From: Legionella feeleii
GTDB taxonomy: Bacteria; Pseudomonadota; Gammaproteobacteria; Legionellales; Legionellaceae
DNA length: 64,000 nt
Direction of reading: 5' to 3'
NCBI RefSeq assembly: GCF_001467625.1
Contig: NZ_LNYB01000051.1
Span: forward strand, 10,662 to 74,661
Part shown: positions 8,262 through 17,045 of the stretch, piece after piece
Layout of the letters: each line of letters opens with the position of its first letter
How positions within the stretch are numbered: position 1 is the stretch's first letter
Program-made: the position numbers and the translations under genes
The notes under the pieces: model-generated
What the model was told of the DNA's origin: nothing
The model's input: the letters and a program-made list of their open reading frames with translations, nothing else
Database searches by the model: none

Positions 8262-8960
8262 CCTCTGAGCTACTCAAAGCTATGGTATCAGGGCCCTGCC
8301 CCCCGGTTACTTGTTGCTCCCTTTAAAAAACGGTTATTGCTTTCACTTATGAAACATTATAAAGTCCGCCAGCAAAAACTGTATAAGAAATGCAACGCGT
8401 ACTGACAATCGTATTTAGGTAAGCGGCTCCAGCTTGAGGGCTTGCCAATTTCAGATTTTAATTTGTTAGTCATTCAGAGGTTAGCACCTCTGAGTCGGTT
8501 TTTTAGGGCACTTAATCCTTTTTCTAAATCATTCGGTATTTCTCACCGTACCAAACCTATGCTGAGTATATTGGCTTCAGATGAAATAACCAATTTATTA
8601 GCTCACGAAATTATTCAATTACAATAGGAAGCAAATTTATCCTGGGAAAGAACACTTGACACATAACCATCAAACAGACATTAAAGGGGTTCTGGCCTAT
8701 TTGGTTTCCCTTTATTAGCACGCAAATTAATTTCTGATACCTATTTAGACCATAGAAAGTATACTCTTATTAATGCTGTAGCCTGGGCGATTACTATCCC
8801 GCTTGAGGTGATTAGACACTCATTGAGGTTAGCACTAACAATTGCTCTTGCTCCCGTAGCCGCTTTCGTCCATCTTTTGAGAAATTTAATAAATGCCCTG
8901 ACCCCATTTGCAAATTGGGAATGTCCCCCTATCAAAAAACGACCTTTATTTAACGACTAA
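8262..8960 (+). pseudogene. decayed gene with four in-frame stops, no frameshift
   Basis: One plus-strand frame reads as protein from about 8262 to the TAA at 8958-8960, interrupted by TGA at 8403-8405, TAG at 8625-8627, TAA at 8664-8666 and TAA at 8682-8684. The right part is clearly protein-like, with a hydrophobic stretch (around IRHSLRLALTIALAPVAAF) that could bind membrane, and ends in a basic tail. No reading-frame shift is needed, which means decay was by base substitution. There is no usable start after the desaturase stop at 8259, so the 5' end may have been lost. The product is not recognised. Confidence 0.5.
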
Positions 8961-8984
8961 AGGTAGTCTTCACATCCATTCTAA

Positions 8985-9980
8985 TTAAACGGCAGGCGCG
9001 CACATAGTAGTCGTCACTTCTTTGGCCACATCAGGCGCATGGAAATGCCGTGCCTGTTTAATGGCCTGGTCAATGTGTTGGGTGACTAGCTTGCCTATGC
9101 GTGCTTTATAATCTTCAAACTCTTCGGGGGTCTTAGGCAAGGGTTCACGCTTAATTGCAGCTTGTGCATGTTGGTAATAAGGATTATCTGCTTTGGTCAA
9201 CTGATTGAAGTGCAAAAAGATATCGCTAGGCAGCTTACTACACTTTTGTTCTCTTTGTTGCTCTACACCCTGCTCATCTTTCTCCGTGAAAATAGCCATA
9301 GGCACACAGCGGGACTTAGCATGAAAAAAGCCATAGAGCCGATTGGCTTGGGGCGTATTGAGAAGTCTGGCTAATTGCTCCTCCTGAAAGTGAGTAATCT
9401 CATCAAGTAGACGTTTGGAGATAACTTTGCTTCTTAATTCTTCAGGTAGCAAGTGAGTTATTCGCGCTACCTCAGTCTCATCATCACTCGCGATGATAAT
9501 CGAGGTTAACTTTGTGCAATGAGTAAATGCCCTCGTATCAATAGCCGTAATCCCAGCAGGAAATGTTATCGTTTGTAAGCGGCTACACCTATGAAAGGCC
9601 ATCTTATCAATGGTTTTAAGCCCGGCAGGAAGTGTTATCGTTTGTAAATTAGCACAACCCCAAAATGCCCCAGTAGCAATAGTCGTAACCCCGGCAGGGA
9701 TTGTTATTGTTTGTAAATTTCTACAGTTATAAAATGCATAAGGACCAATAGTCGTGACCCCAGCAGGAAGTGTTATCGTTTTTAAGCTGGAGCAACCATC
9801 AAATACCTTCTCACCAATAGTTGTAACCCCAGCAGGAAGCATTAGCGTTTGTAATTTGGTACAATTAATAAATGCCCAGGTTTCAATAGCCGTAATGCCG
9901 GCAGGAATTTGACAAGAACCATCGTCAATATCGCTGTCCCTAACTCTAACAAGGGTTTGGCCGTCACTACTTATTTGCAT
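8985..9980 (-). CDS. BspA-type leucine-rich repeat protein
   Basis: 331 residues. Residues ~20-170 are seven LRR_5 (BspA/treponemal type) repeats of 23 residues, each built as LQTITLPAGVTTIxxxAFxxC. The units are nearly identical to each other, which suggests recent repeat amplification. The C-terminal ~150 residues are helical and contain no recognised domain. There is no signal peptide, so a cytosolic or injected protein is more likely than a surface protein; LRR proteins are common among Legionella effectors. The ATG at 9980 has GGAG upstream. It stands alone on the minus strand between a decayed gene and the duplicated fragment at 10054-10166. Confidence 0.85.
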   Translation of the reverse strand: MQISSDGQTLVRVRDSDIDDGSCQIPAGITAIETWAFINCTKLQTLMLPAGVTTIGEKVFDGCSSLKTITLPAGVTTIGPYAFYNCRNLQTITIPAGVTTIATGAFWGCANLQTITLPAGLKTIDKMAFHRCSRLQTITFPAGITAIDTRAFTHCTKLTSIIIASDDETEVARITHLLPEELRSKVISKRLLDEITHFQEEQLARLLNTPQANRLYGFFHAKSRCVPMAIFTEKDEQGVEQQREQKCSKLPSDIFLHFNQLTKADNPYYQHAQAAIKREPLPKTPEEFEDYKARIGKLVTQHIDQAIKQARHFHAPDVAKEVTTTMCAPAV

Positions 9981-10053
9981 GATGTCTCCATTGACGATTA
10001 AAATTTCAAATACCTACTGCATAGGATTATGTATTTAAATCCTGTTAACAAAA

Positions 10054-10166
10054 TTAAATCTAATTTTGCTTGCCTGCTTCAAAACACATTCTTTTTTTCT
10101 TGTGGGGATTTATGATGTTTATTAATGTATTCTTTTCTTTTATTCTTTTATGTCAAAGAAATGAAA
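10054..10166 (+). pseudogene. internally deleted copy of the 3' part of the 2047-2487 gene
   Basis: Bases 10054-10102 match 2230-2278 almost exactly (TTGCTTGCCTGCTTC and flanks, plus the following CACATTC and T-run), then the match jumps to 2434-2457 (TGGGGATTTATGATGTTTAT) and continues through the TCAAAGAAATGAAA that covers the original stop codon. About 155 bases of the source are missing in this copy. No open frame survives. It shows that a segment of the 2047 gene has been copied to the far side of the 2.5-10 kb accessory block. Confidence 0.8.
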
Positions 10167-10172
10167 CATACA

Positions 10173-10189
10173 GGGTCAGCGCCTGACCT
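10173..10189. other. short hairpin
   Basis: GGTCAG and CTGACC face each other across a three-base spacer and are followed on the plus strand by a T-rich stretch (CTCTTTTATCTT). It could act as a weak transcription end point, but no intact plus-strand gene precedes it. The rest of 9981-10365 holds only the gene fragment at 10054-10166 and the REP-like sequence described separately. Confidence 0.35.
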
Positions 10190-10270
10190 CTTTTATCTTC
10201 AGGATGATATTGCAAGTTCGCATGAAAAAAACTGGCTTCCGTTTATAATGTCTCTGGGCGAAGGTCTGTC

Positions 10271-10307
10271 ATAACCCGGGTTTCACTTCGTTTCACCCAG
10301 GCTATTT
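10271..10307. repeat. REP-like extragenic palindrome
   Basis: The stretch around AACCCGGGTTTCACTTCG and TTTCACCCAGGCTA forms an imperfect stem in which ACCCGGGT faces ACCCAGGCT, with two direct GTTTCAC units in the centre. Its layout matches the GTAGCCCGGGTTTCAC-type extragenic repeats scattered in many gammaproteobacterial genomes. Only one clear copy is present in this window, so membership of a family is inferred. Confidence 0.4.
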
Positions 10308-10365
10308 ACTACTTACGGAGGACACCGTGAGGAACCTCCGCAGATGAGTGTTTTAGTTTTTTGTC

Positions 10366-11166
10366 TTAAAATTTTACACGTAATTCTGCATAGACTTCAT
10401 TAGCACGGAATTTACCATTCCATGGAGGAGTGCTGACTCCAGTGCGGCCAAGTGATGCATTTGGGGCAGAAGTAGAGGATAGGATATAGCTTGGAAATGG
10501 AATATCACCACCATCAAAATAGTTATAACCTACAGATACGATCGAGCGCTCTGTTAGCTGTGCTGATAGTCCAGCACTTGCGCGCCATGCAAACTCAGAA
10601 CCAGTGACCAGTTGGTTAACAGAGGCTATTTCATTGCGGTTACCAAAAGGCAAACCAATGGTATGAAAATCATGAACTTTTGAATAATTAACACCAATCC
10701 CGGCGCCAACAAAAGGCTGCATGGCAAAGCTGCCCGACTGCCACATGAGCCTATCGGATAAAACCCCCAGATCGAGCCACCCATTCAGCATGAGTGCTTC
10801 ACTGGTCAATTTGAATTTACGAATGCGACTGTCGCCGGTAAACCCAGGCGTAGACGAAACGCCAGTTTGTGGGTTGGAATAATGATAATCACCCCGGCGT
10901 TCTCCTCTGACATCTAAGCGAAAATAATCACTAATCTGGCGGCCTACTCCAAAAAAAAGCAAGGGAGCGGAACCCAGATCATCAGAGTATCCTCCTACGG
11001 CACTATCCCAAACTTGCGGGTCTACAGTAATATTCGCATCTCTGGAATGAGAATAGCCGGCGCCACCAACCAGATACCAAAATTCCGGTTGGGATACTGC
11101 TCCCATCGTGCCAGCTATTGCACTGCCATATGCAATCATTAGAGCAAACAGACTGGTTTTTTTCAT
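10366..11166 (-). CDS. outer membrane beta-barrel protein
   Basis: 266 residues starting at the ATG at 11166, which has AAGGGA eight bases upstream. A signal peptide covers about residues 1-22 (MKKTSLFALMIAYGSAIAG). The mature part alternates hydrophobic and polar residues in strands, for example WYLVGGAGYS, FFGVGRQISDYFRLDVRGE and SVGYNYFDGG, and ends in Phe after VYAELRVKF, the C-terminal signature for BAM-dependent insertion. Size and pattern fit an eight-stranded OmpA/OmpW-like barrel common in Legionella as multi-copy families. The specific substrate or ligand cannot be read from the sequence. Confidence 0.82.
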   Translation of the reverse strand: MKKTSLFALMIAYGSAIAGTMGAVSQPEFWYLVGGAGYSHSRDANITVDPQVWDSAVGGYSDDLGSAPLLFFGVGRQISDYFRLDVRGERRGDYHYSNPQTGVSSTPGFTGDSRIRKFKLTSEALMLNGWLDLGVLSDRLMWQSGSFAMQPFVGAGIGVNYSKVHDFHTIGLPFGNRNEIASVNQLVTGSEFAWRASAGLSAQLTERSIVSVGYNYFDGGDIPFPSYILSSTSAPNASLGRTGVSTPPWNGKFRANEVYAELRVKF

Positions 11167-11292
11167 TTGCAAAATCCCTTTTAAAATTCCTAAAAAGCTG
11201 GCATTTTAATCACGTAAAATCCTGGGGGTCAAGGCAATTTAAATTATTTGCCGCATGTAAGGGAAAGGTAAGCAGGAGATAAAATCCTCTGA

Positions 11293-13044
11293 TCAAGGAA
11301 CTTGACCCTTCTCGACATTAAACTCTATATAGGTCTCACTTCCGTAGTAAATTGTATTTCTGCAAAAATAAAATGGCGTTTGGAACTGAGGGGCTATAAT
11401 CCCTTCCTTAGGCGTTGGGCTTACATAATCGGTTCGACTCCCAATGGAAATGACAACTTTATCCCCTTTTTTAAAAAGAGCTGCGGTAGGCATCAGGCTA
11501 AAGCAAAGCAGTACTGGTACATTTCTTTGCAAAGGCTGGTGAATGGACGTATCTAACGCGACCTCACACTTCGACGAATAGTTTTCATAAAGACTGCGAG
11601 TTGCTGCCCGTATGTGCCCCATGGTTAAAAAAGAGGAAGTGCCAGAGCTATCTATTCTATCCACTCGGACTACAACGAAGGAATCAATTTCATTACAACT
11701 AAATTTTAAGTGCATGGTAACCGGACCGGCCACTTTAAAGGTCTTGTCAACGGTAAATTCATATTCCAGGGTTTGTGCTGCCATATTATTCATATTTTTT
11801 ACAATATCGGCATTAGGCGGCACATTTACCCAAGTCTCATCACTTTCTTCAGGGACAGTTTTTGAGAGTGTATTTGGACTTAAGTACCATTTTTCTTTCG
11901 CAGTATTTTCAGGAGGAAATGTGGTTGCACCCTCAAATTTTTCCTCGCCATCAACCCAATAACGCACCGGTAAGCGTTCTTGGTATCCATTATCTAACCC
12001 TTTGATTATATAATCAAAAAAAGCAGCTGCTTCCAACTGCCATTCCAGGACAGGTAATTCATACTCAGGACGGTTTATAATCAACCATTTCTTATTTTCA
12101 GGTGTCGCACTATGCTCGAATAAATCGTAAGCACCAAACTGATGTAGAGCGATATCAGTTCGATTCTGAACAACCACAAACGGGATATGTATATTTTTCA
12201 ACTGTTGGAAAGGCCCGTGAGCGATATTTTCCTCTCTTGTATTTAAGTCAAACAGGATGTGTTCATAAAACGGCAGGGCTTCTTTTGCCACATAATGATC
12301 TTTCAAATTGTGATAAATATGATTGATAAAAGTATGGCCAAGCTTTGAAGTCCAGGAATGATTGATGAAATGGCTCAATAAAGCCCGTTTCCAGGGAGCA
12401 ATATACCGTTTGATATTTTTTTCAGTAAAATTAGAGCCAGCCCATAAGCTCATAAAGCTATTGGCACTCAATCCCGCATAATGAAAAACATGGCGAAAAT
12501 AATCGGTGCAGACTTCGTTAGCAAAGAAAGCTTTCAAGGCCGGAGGTTCTTTGGCTGCAACATTCACCTGAGACATTCCATAATAGGAAGAACCAAATAA
12601 GACAATTTGACCATCACACCAGCTTTGCTCACTCACCCACTGGATCGCATGAAAATGATCATCGACTTCTTCATCACACTGCCAATATCGTAGCTCTCCT
12701 TCAGAGCGTCCAACGCCGCGAGCGGTTAAAACAACGACATTATAACCACGATTGGTAAAATTAGGCGGTGAGCCAATCTCATTGGTCCCCGTAGGCATAC
12801 CTACTGTATGCAAGTCTCGGTTATAAGCAGAAAATTGGACAATACTCGGATATTTTCCTTTTTTCTTTGGTGTATAAATGTCAGCTGAAAGGCGGACTCC
12901 ATCCGGCATTGGCACATAGACGTCTGAATAAAGAATACACCCCAGGTTCTCATCGGCAAATTTTGTAGGTTTCCAACCAGCGTACTGTATCCCCAGGTAG
13001 CGAGAATGTAAGGGAATAAGGTTATCAAGCCATTTTGCTTTCAT
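11293..13044 (-). CDS. CocE/NonD family (X-Pro dipeptidyl-peptidase S15-like) hydrolase
   Basis: 583 residues without signal peptide. An alpha/beta hydrolase domain (about residues 35-345) carries the nucleophile motif GSSYYG with S153 and the upstream RGVGRSEGE oxyanion region typical of cocaine esterase and glutaryl acylase relatives. A likely catalytic Asp is D297 in QNRTDIALHQ. A C-terminal jelly-roll domain of PepX_C type covers about residues 370-580. The usual catalytic His, found in the GPWxH motif after the Asp, is not seen: the corresponding site reads INRPEYELP (323-331). The enzyme probably cleaves an ester or amide bond of unknown substrate. It forms a single-gene unit. Confidence 0.85.
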   Translation of the reverse strand: MKAKWLDNLIPLHSRYLGIQYAGWKPTKFADENLGCILYSDVYVPMPDGVRLSADIYTPKKKGKYPSIVQFSAYNRDLHTVGMPTGTNEIGSPPNFTNRGYNVVVLTARGVGRSEGELRYWQCDEEVDDHFHAIQWVSEQSWCDGQIVLFGSSYYGMSQVNVAAKEPPALKAFFANEVCTDYFRHVFHYAGLSANSFMSLWAGSNFTEKNIKRYIAPWKRALLSHFINHSWTSKLGHTFINHIYHNLKDHYVAKEALPFYEHILFDLNTREENIAHGPFQQLKNIHIPFVVVQNRTDIALHQFGAYDLFEHSATPENKKWLIINRPEYELPVLEWQLEAAAFFDYIIKGLDNGYQERLPVRYWVDGEEKFEGATTFPPENTAKEKWYLSPNTLSKTVPEESDETWVNVPPNADIVKNMNNMAAQTLEYEFTVDKTFKVAGPVTMHLKFSCNEIDSFVVVRVDRIDSSGTSSFLTMGHIRAATRSLYENYSSKCEVALDTSIHQPLQRNVPVLLCFSLMPTAALFKKGDKVVISIGSRTDYVSPTPKEGIIAPQFQTPFYFCRNTIYYGSETYIEFNVEKGQVP

Positions 13045-13133
13045 AATCTGCTACATCCTAAATAGTCCGGTTAGCCATGTTATGCCTCATGGGACATGGT
13101 TGTTTCGATAAATTTTATAATAAAATCAATTTA

Positions 13134-13313
13134 TTATAATTTAAGTAGATGACCAAGTAAATCTTGCCTATCCTCAAACCCCACTCCTTCCACTCGCAAC
13201 AAGCGTCCAAAAATAGGCTTCAAATAATGCCCATAGACTCCGTAAGCGGCTTTCTTGCTCGTATAGAATACTTCGCTCGCTGTGTAAATAACCAACGCTG
13301 ATAAAAAAGTCAT
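13134..13313 (-). CDS. small hypothetical protein of 59 residues
   Basis: An intact reading frame on the minus strand starts with ATG at 13313 and ends with TAA at 13136-13134. The predicted protein has a hydrophobic N-terminal part (MTFLSALVIYTASEVFY), then a basic Gly/Tyr-rich stretch and an amphipathic end (DLLGHLLKL). A TGGA sequence lies about ten bases before the start. It may be a small membrane-associated protein or the surviving end of a larger one. It is not recognised. The rest of 13045-13587 shows nothing beyond probable promoter sequence. Confidence 0.45.
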   Translation of the reverse strand: MTFLSALVIYTASEVFYTSKKAAYGVYGHYLKPIFGRLLRVEGVGFEDRQDLLGHLLKL

Positions 13314-13587
13314 CTTATATCCAAAAAAATAATGGGCTTTTGAATGAAAAGATCAAAGTACTTGTTTGTTTTTTTATAAATAATCAATGATTTACGATAA
13401 ATTACCATTATTCAAATTTTGGACCCTTCCCAAATTCGACGCTAGATGAAGAACATGAGAGTCTAACCCTACCCTGTCAGCGCCTTAATACTACGGCGAT
13501 TCCCTTTGCAGAGAAAGGCCCGACCAGCGTTTAGATGTTTGTAGATGGTCTATACTCTAACTGATCTATTTAAAGGAGTTCCCTAAA

Positions 13588-13824
13588 ATGAAAAGAGTAT
13601 TTTTACCCATTCTATTATTCCTAGGAGTAGCATTTTCTCCTTTTACTTTTGCTGATGCCACCAAGACCTCTAATGACTGTCAAGATCAGTTAGTGGGTGT
13701 ATCATTAAAAACCGCAGATGGTCAAAATATTAAGGTGTTTGTCCATAAAGATGATGTCGATAAAGTAAAACAATTGAAGCAAGGCGAGAAAGTCGAGTTA
13801 TATGGATATGGCATTAACTTCTAA
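13588..13824 (+). CDS. small secreted protein
   Basis: 78 residues with a clear signal peptide at about 1-22 (MKRVFLPILLFLGVAFSPF..FA). The mature part is ~55 residues, charged, with a single cysteine and a compact beta pattern (VSLKTADGQNIKVFVH, GEKVELYGYGINF) that could be an SH3- or OB-like mini-domain. AAAGGAG precedes the start at the usual distance. A strong terminator follows at 13862-13900, so it is a one-gene transcription unit. A periplasmic role is inferred from the signal peptide; the family is not recognised. Confidence 0.75.
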   Translation: MKRVFLPILLFLGVAFSPFTFADATKTSNDCQDQLVGVSLKTADGQNIKVFVHKDDVDKVKQLKQGEKVELYGYGINF

Positions 13825-13861
13825 TAGAAGCTGTTAATTGTTGTGAAACAGGATAACGTTT

Positions 13862-13900
13862 AAAACCTGTAATCTATTAGCTCTCAGATTACAGGTTTTT
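13862..13900 (+). terminator. Rho-independent terminator after the small secreted protein gene
   Basis: AAAACCTGTAATCT (13862-13875) pairs with AGATTACAGGTTTT (13886-13899) over 14 perfect base pairs with a ten-base loop, and the stem runs straight into a T-run. It lies 37 bases after the stop of the 13588 gene. Confidence 0.9.
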
Positions 13901-14091
13901 ATTTGAAACCAAGGTTTACAATTTGCTAGTTTGAGTGATACACATTGATTTTGATCACCCAAGGGAAGCATCCTGATTCAGACTAAATACTGAGATGTTT
14001 CTTCGCCAATATAGCAAAATTGTCAACAAACCATGAAACAAGTCACAAAGATATAATTTCATCTATGTGCAAAGAACCAGGGATAAATGGT

Positions 14092-15309
14092 ATGAAGCTA
14101 ATAGTAATTAGAATAATAGGTTTCATTACAACAATTACCCTGTCCTCGTTCATCTTTGCTCAAAATGAAAAACAAGAAAGTTATAAATTTCCGGTTAGTT
14201 ATAAAGTTGAGCACGGAATTTATACCATGCCTGTGCTAATAGGTAATCCGCCCCATTCAATTGAAGTAATAGTTGATACTGGAAGCTCTACTCTAGTAGT
14301 TATTCCTGAAAAAAAAATCTGTTCCCATTGTGATAACCCATTGACTAAAGGCTTTGTTGAAATCAATGCACTGAAACCTTCATCCACTAGCTCAAAATAT
14401 GTATTGAAATATGGATCTGCAACTGACCGTGTTATTGAATTTTATGCACAAATTCAGGGGTACAAGCATAAAAATCCTATTATTCCTGAAATGCAAATAT
14501 TTGTTATTGAGGATAGTACACAACCCTCCAATATTCTTGGGCTACTGAAAGAGAATATTTCAATCATTCCCAATGCCCAAACTTTTGTTAAAAATGTTCA
14601 CAAGTATCATAATCTGCATCGAGTCATCACGTTTGTATTGTGTGGAGAGGATGCAGATAGCTATATAGAGATAGGTCCGGAATACATCAAGAATGTCACT
14701 GATCATCAAAATTATGAAAGCCCTATGACCCATAAAAATTATTATGAAATACAAAGTTCCGGATTTTTTGATGACAAAGGCAATCAGATCGCTAAACCAG
14801 TGCTTCCTTTTGTTGCTGCTGTACTGGATACTGGCACAGGAGGTTATGTTATTCTTAATGAAAATCTCCATAGCCAAATTTTAAAATATATCTTTGAGCA
14901 TGCTGGCAAAAAAAATCAGGCTCTGGGAGAGCCTTTTTGGAAGAACAACTACTGTGTCCCATTAACAGATCTAGACTTCAGATCACTACCTAAAATCAAA
15001 ATCGGTTTTCAGAGGAAGGACGATCCTTCTTCTTATTATTTATTAGATTTGGAACCTGACATTTATGTGAATAAGGCTGGTTGTGGCAATGATTCAGCCC
15101 GCCTGGTTTTTATCCGTTCATTACCACCTCATCCAACTGCTTGGCGTAATGCGAAACAAAGAGAAAGGATGAAGTATTTTCCGGCTATGATTTTAGGTTC
15201 CTCCTTTATGAATCAATATGTGATGCAATTTCATTTAACTGATAACGATCCTTATGTGACTTTTATACCAAATAAAAATATTTGTCATAAACCTGGCAAA
15301 GACAAATAA
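14092..15309 (+). CDS. secreted pepsin-like (family A1) aspartic protease
   Basis: 405 residues from the ATG at 14092, which has AGGGATAA just upstream; the frame is open further upstream (TTG at 14020) without a signal-like start. A signal peptide covers about residues 1-23. Two active-site motifs are present: D62 in VIVDTGSSTLVV and D246 in AAVLDTGTGG, the bilobal arrangement of pepsin rather than the single-lobe retropepsin form. A flap tyrosine is likely Y107 in VLKYGSA. Such enzymes cut proteins at acidic pH, which would fit a phagosome or Legionella-containing vacuole. A1 proteases are mainly eukaryotic, so transfer from a host is plausible. Type II secretion is a possible exit route. 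Confidence 0.85.
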   Translation: MKLIVIRIIGFITTITLSSFIFAQNEKQESYKFPVSYKVEHGIYTMPVLIGNPPHSIEVIVDTGSSTLVVIPEKKICSHCDNPLTKGFVEINALKPSSTSSKYVLKYGSATDRVIEFYAQIQGYKHKNPIIPEMQIFVIEDSTQPSNILGLLKENISIIPNAQTFVKNVHKYHNLHRVITFVLCGEDADSYIEIGPEYIKNVTDHQNYESPMTHKNYYEIQSSGFFDDKGNQIAKPVLPFVAAVLDTGTGGYVILNENLHSQILKYIFEHAGKKNQALGEPFWKNNYCVPLTDLDFRSLPKIKIGFQRKDDPSSYYLLDLEPDIYVNKAGCGNDSARLVFIRSLPPHPTAWRNAKQRERMKYFPAMILGSSFMNQYVMQFHLTDNDPYVTFIPNKNICHKPGKDK

Positions 15310-15548
15310 AACTTTCAAAAGAAATACTCTGTTTTTAACGTTAAATATACAAAAACCAGGGGGCCGTCAGAGGCGTTTCGGCCTAACAACGCCATTGGAT
15401 CATAGCGAAGCATGACCAGCCGAAAAGGCGCGACCACATGACTTTAACTTGCCACTTCGGCTATTTTTTCACCACATCGCTAAATTTAAGAGTCTGTTAA
15501 TAATCCTCTCCTATAATTTAAAAGAATTAATTTTTTACCTGGTAAATA

Positions 15549-17045
15549 ATGCTTGAGCTTTACGTTTGGAATCCACGAAATAAAAACAAAAAAGACATAC
15601 ACGGATCATTAAAAGGCATTGCGAAAGCAGTGGTTCAGGGCGGCAATGTGGGGCATATGAGCCTGGCGGTGACGCTTTATGAAAATAAACACGACCTAAG
15701 TGAAATTGATAAAAAATTTAAGCAACTTAAATTCCACCAGGCTATGCCAATTTATGAATCAGTCAAAACTGGTGATCCCAATGAGCTTGGGTTTTATAAG
15801 CGAGGAAAAAAACTAAAAGGTATCAGCGCTTTCTTAAGTCTATGGCCTGGCGACGAAGGTATTACAAAATTACGCGCTGTTCAAAGCTTCTTCAGAGTAG
15901 GTGGAAAAGTTAAGTCCCTTTTTAGTGAGAAGGTTCAAATGGATATGCGGGGGGAATGGTCAGATTCTTCGGATGAGTCGCCCCATTCAAAACGCGTTAT
16001 TGAACATCACCGAGGCAGTGAATTTGAACCTTCAGAACTATCACAAAAACAGCAAGCAGTGGATCAACGGATAGCTGAACTTGAAAAACAAAAACAAGAA
16101 ATGCGATCCGAACTCGAAAAAAAAGGGCGGGCGCCACAAACCGCTATGGAAAAAAAATTAGAAGCGAGAAGAAAATTACTGCCACAAACCACCCCCAATG
16201 TGGTTAATCTCTTATCCAGGCCAGGAGTAAAAAAAGCAGACGACGGTCTTTCTGCAGCCCAAGAAAAACAAGAATTGGAGAAAGAACTTAAGCAATTAAA
16301 ATTGGAATTCCATAATTTATTGCTAAACGCTGATATGCCGAAAATTTATGCCTATATTGAAGAGTATCGTCAATTAACTTCCGAGTTTAATAAAATCAAT
16401 ACACTTTATGACGACGAACCCGATAGTATTAAGGTAAGACGTCATCTTAGGCTTTATTTTCAACGCTACCCTGAAAACGAAGATGCACAAGAGTTATTGG
16501 CATTACAAACTCAAATCACTGACGCAATTAACAAGCTTCGTGATCTTGAAAAAGAAGAGCATAGAATAAATGAACTGCTAAAGCAGTATGAAAACATAAA
16601 AAAAGAACTACACGACTTAAAACAAGAAAAAGAGCAAATTGAGCTTGAACTCGAAAATAGTGAAGTGACTGAAGGCTTAAGTCCTGACCATAAAGTATCG
16701 CTTCCCACCAGAGAATGTGGCCAACCTTATTTTCTTGATGAAATAGCTATCTTAAAAAAGATGGAACGAATCTTACATGATCCGAACTATAAGTATGACT
16801 TATTCGGTCAAAATTGCGCACGCGCTGTTAAAGAATGTGTTATGGCAGGACTTTCAGAAACAACCCGCAAAGCTATTAAAAAATTACCTGATTACTCGAA
16901 ACATTTTTTTGATTCCCGATTTTTCGAAACGCCGGTAATGGCGATTGAGTGGATTTTTAAGTTAAATCATTATCTTAATGAGCTCAATCAGGATCCTGGG
17001 TTGCGCGCAAAAACAGCTGTTTCGCCAAATCCCAAACCAGCATAG
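15549..17045 (+). CDS. coiled-coil protein with possible permuted papain-like halves, candidate effector
   Basis: 498 residues, no signal peptide. The N-terminal part has H36 in GGNVGHMSLAV, the usual context of the catalytic His in NlpC/P60 and LRAT-like folds. A long charged coiled coil covers about residues 165-375 (repeats of Glu/Lys/Gln, e.g. IAELEKQKQEMRSELEKK). The C-terminal part has C423 in YDLFGQNCARAVKECV, the usual context of the catalytic Cys. His before Cys is the order in circularly permuted papain-like proteins such as the YiiX group. This reading is inference from two motifs. The tail is Pro/Lys-rich. Upstream Shine-Dalgarno is weak (GGTAAATA). Effector status is likely but unproven. 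Confidence 0.6.
   Translation: MLELYVWNPRNKNKKDIHGSLKGIAKAVVQGGNVGHMSLAVTLYENKHDLSEIDKKFKQLKFHQAMPIYESVKTGDPNELGFYKRGKKLKGISAFLSLWPGDEGITKLRAVQSFFRVGGKVKSLFSEKVQMDMRGEWSDSSDESPHSKRVIEHHRGSEFEPSELSQKQQAVDQRIAELEKQKQEMRSELEKKGRAPQTAMEKKLEARRKLLPQTTPNVVNLLSRPGVKKADDGLSAAQEKQELEKELKQLKLEFHNLLLNADMPKIYAYIEEYRQLTSEFNKINTLYDDEPDSIKVRRHLRLYFQRYPENEDAQELLALQTQITDAINKLRDLEKEEHRINELLKQYENIKKELHDLKQEKEQIELELENSEVTEGLSPDHKVSLPTRECGQPYFLDEIAILKKMERILHDPNYKYDLFGQNCARAVKECVMAGLSETTRKAIKKLPDYSKHFFDSRFFETPVMAIEWIFKLNHYLNELNQDPGLRAKTAVSPNPKPA

Noticed and set aside
11302..12326. Three plus-strand frames inside the CocE-like gene
   Set aside because: They are antisense to a well-supported enzyme gene and have no start signals or family motifs.
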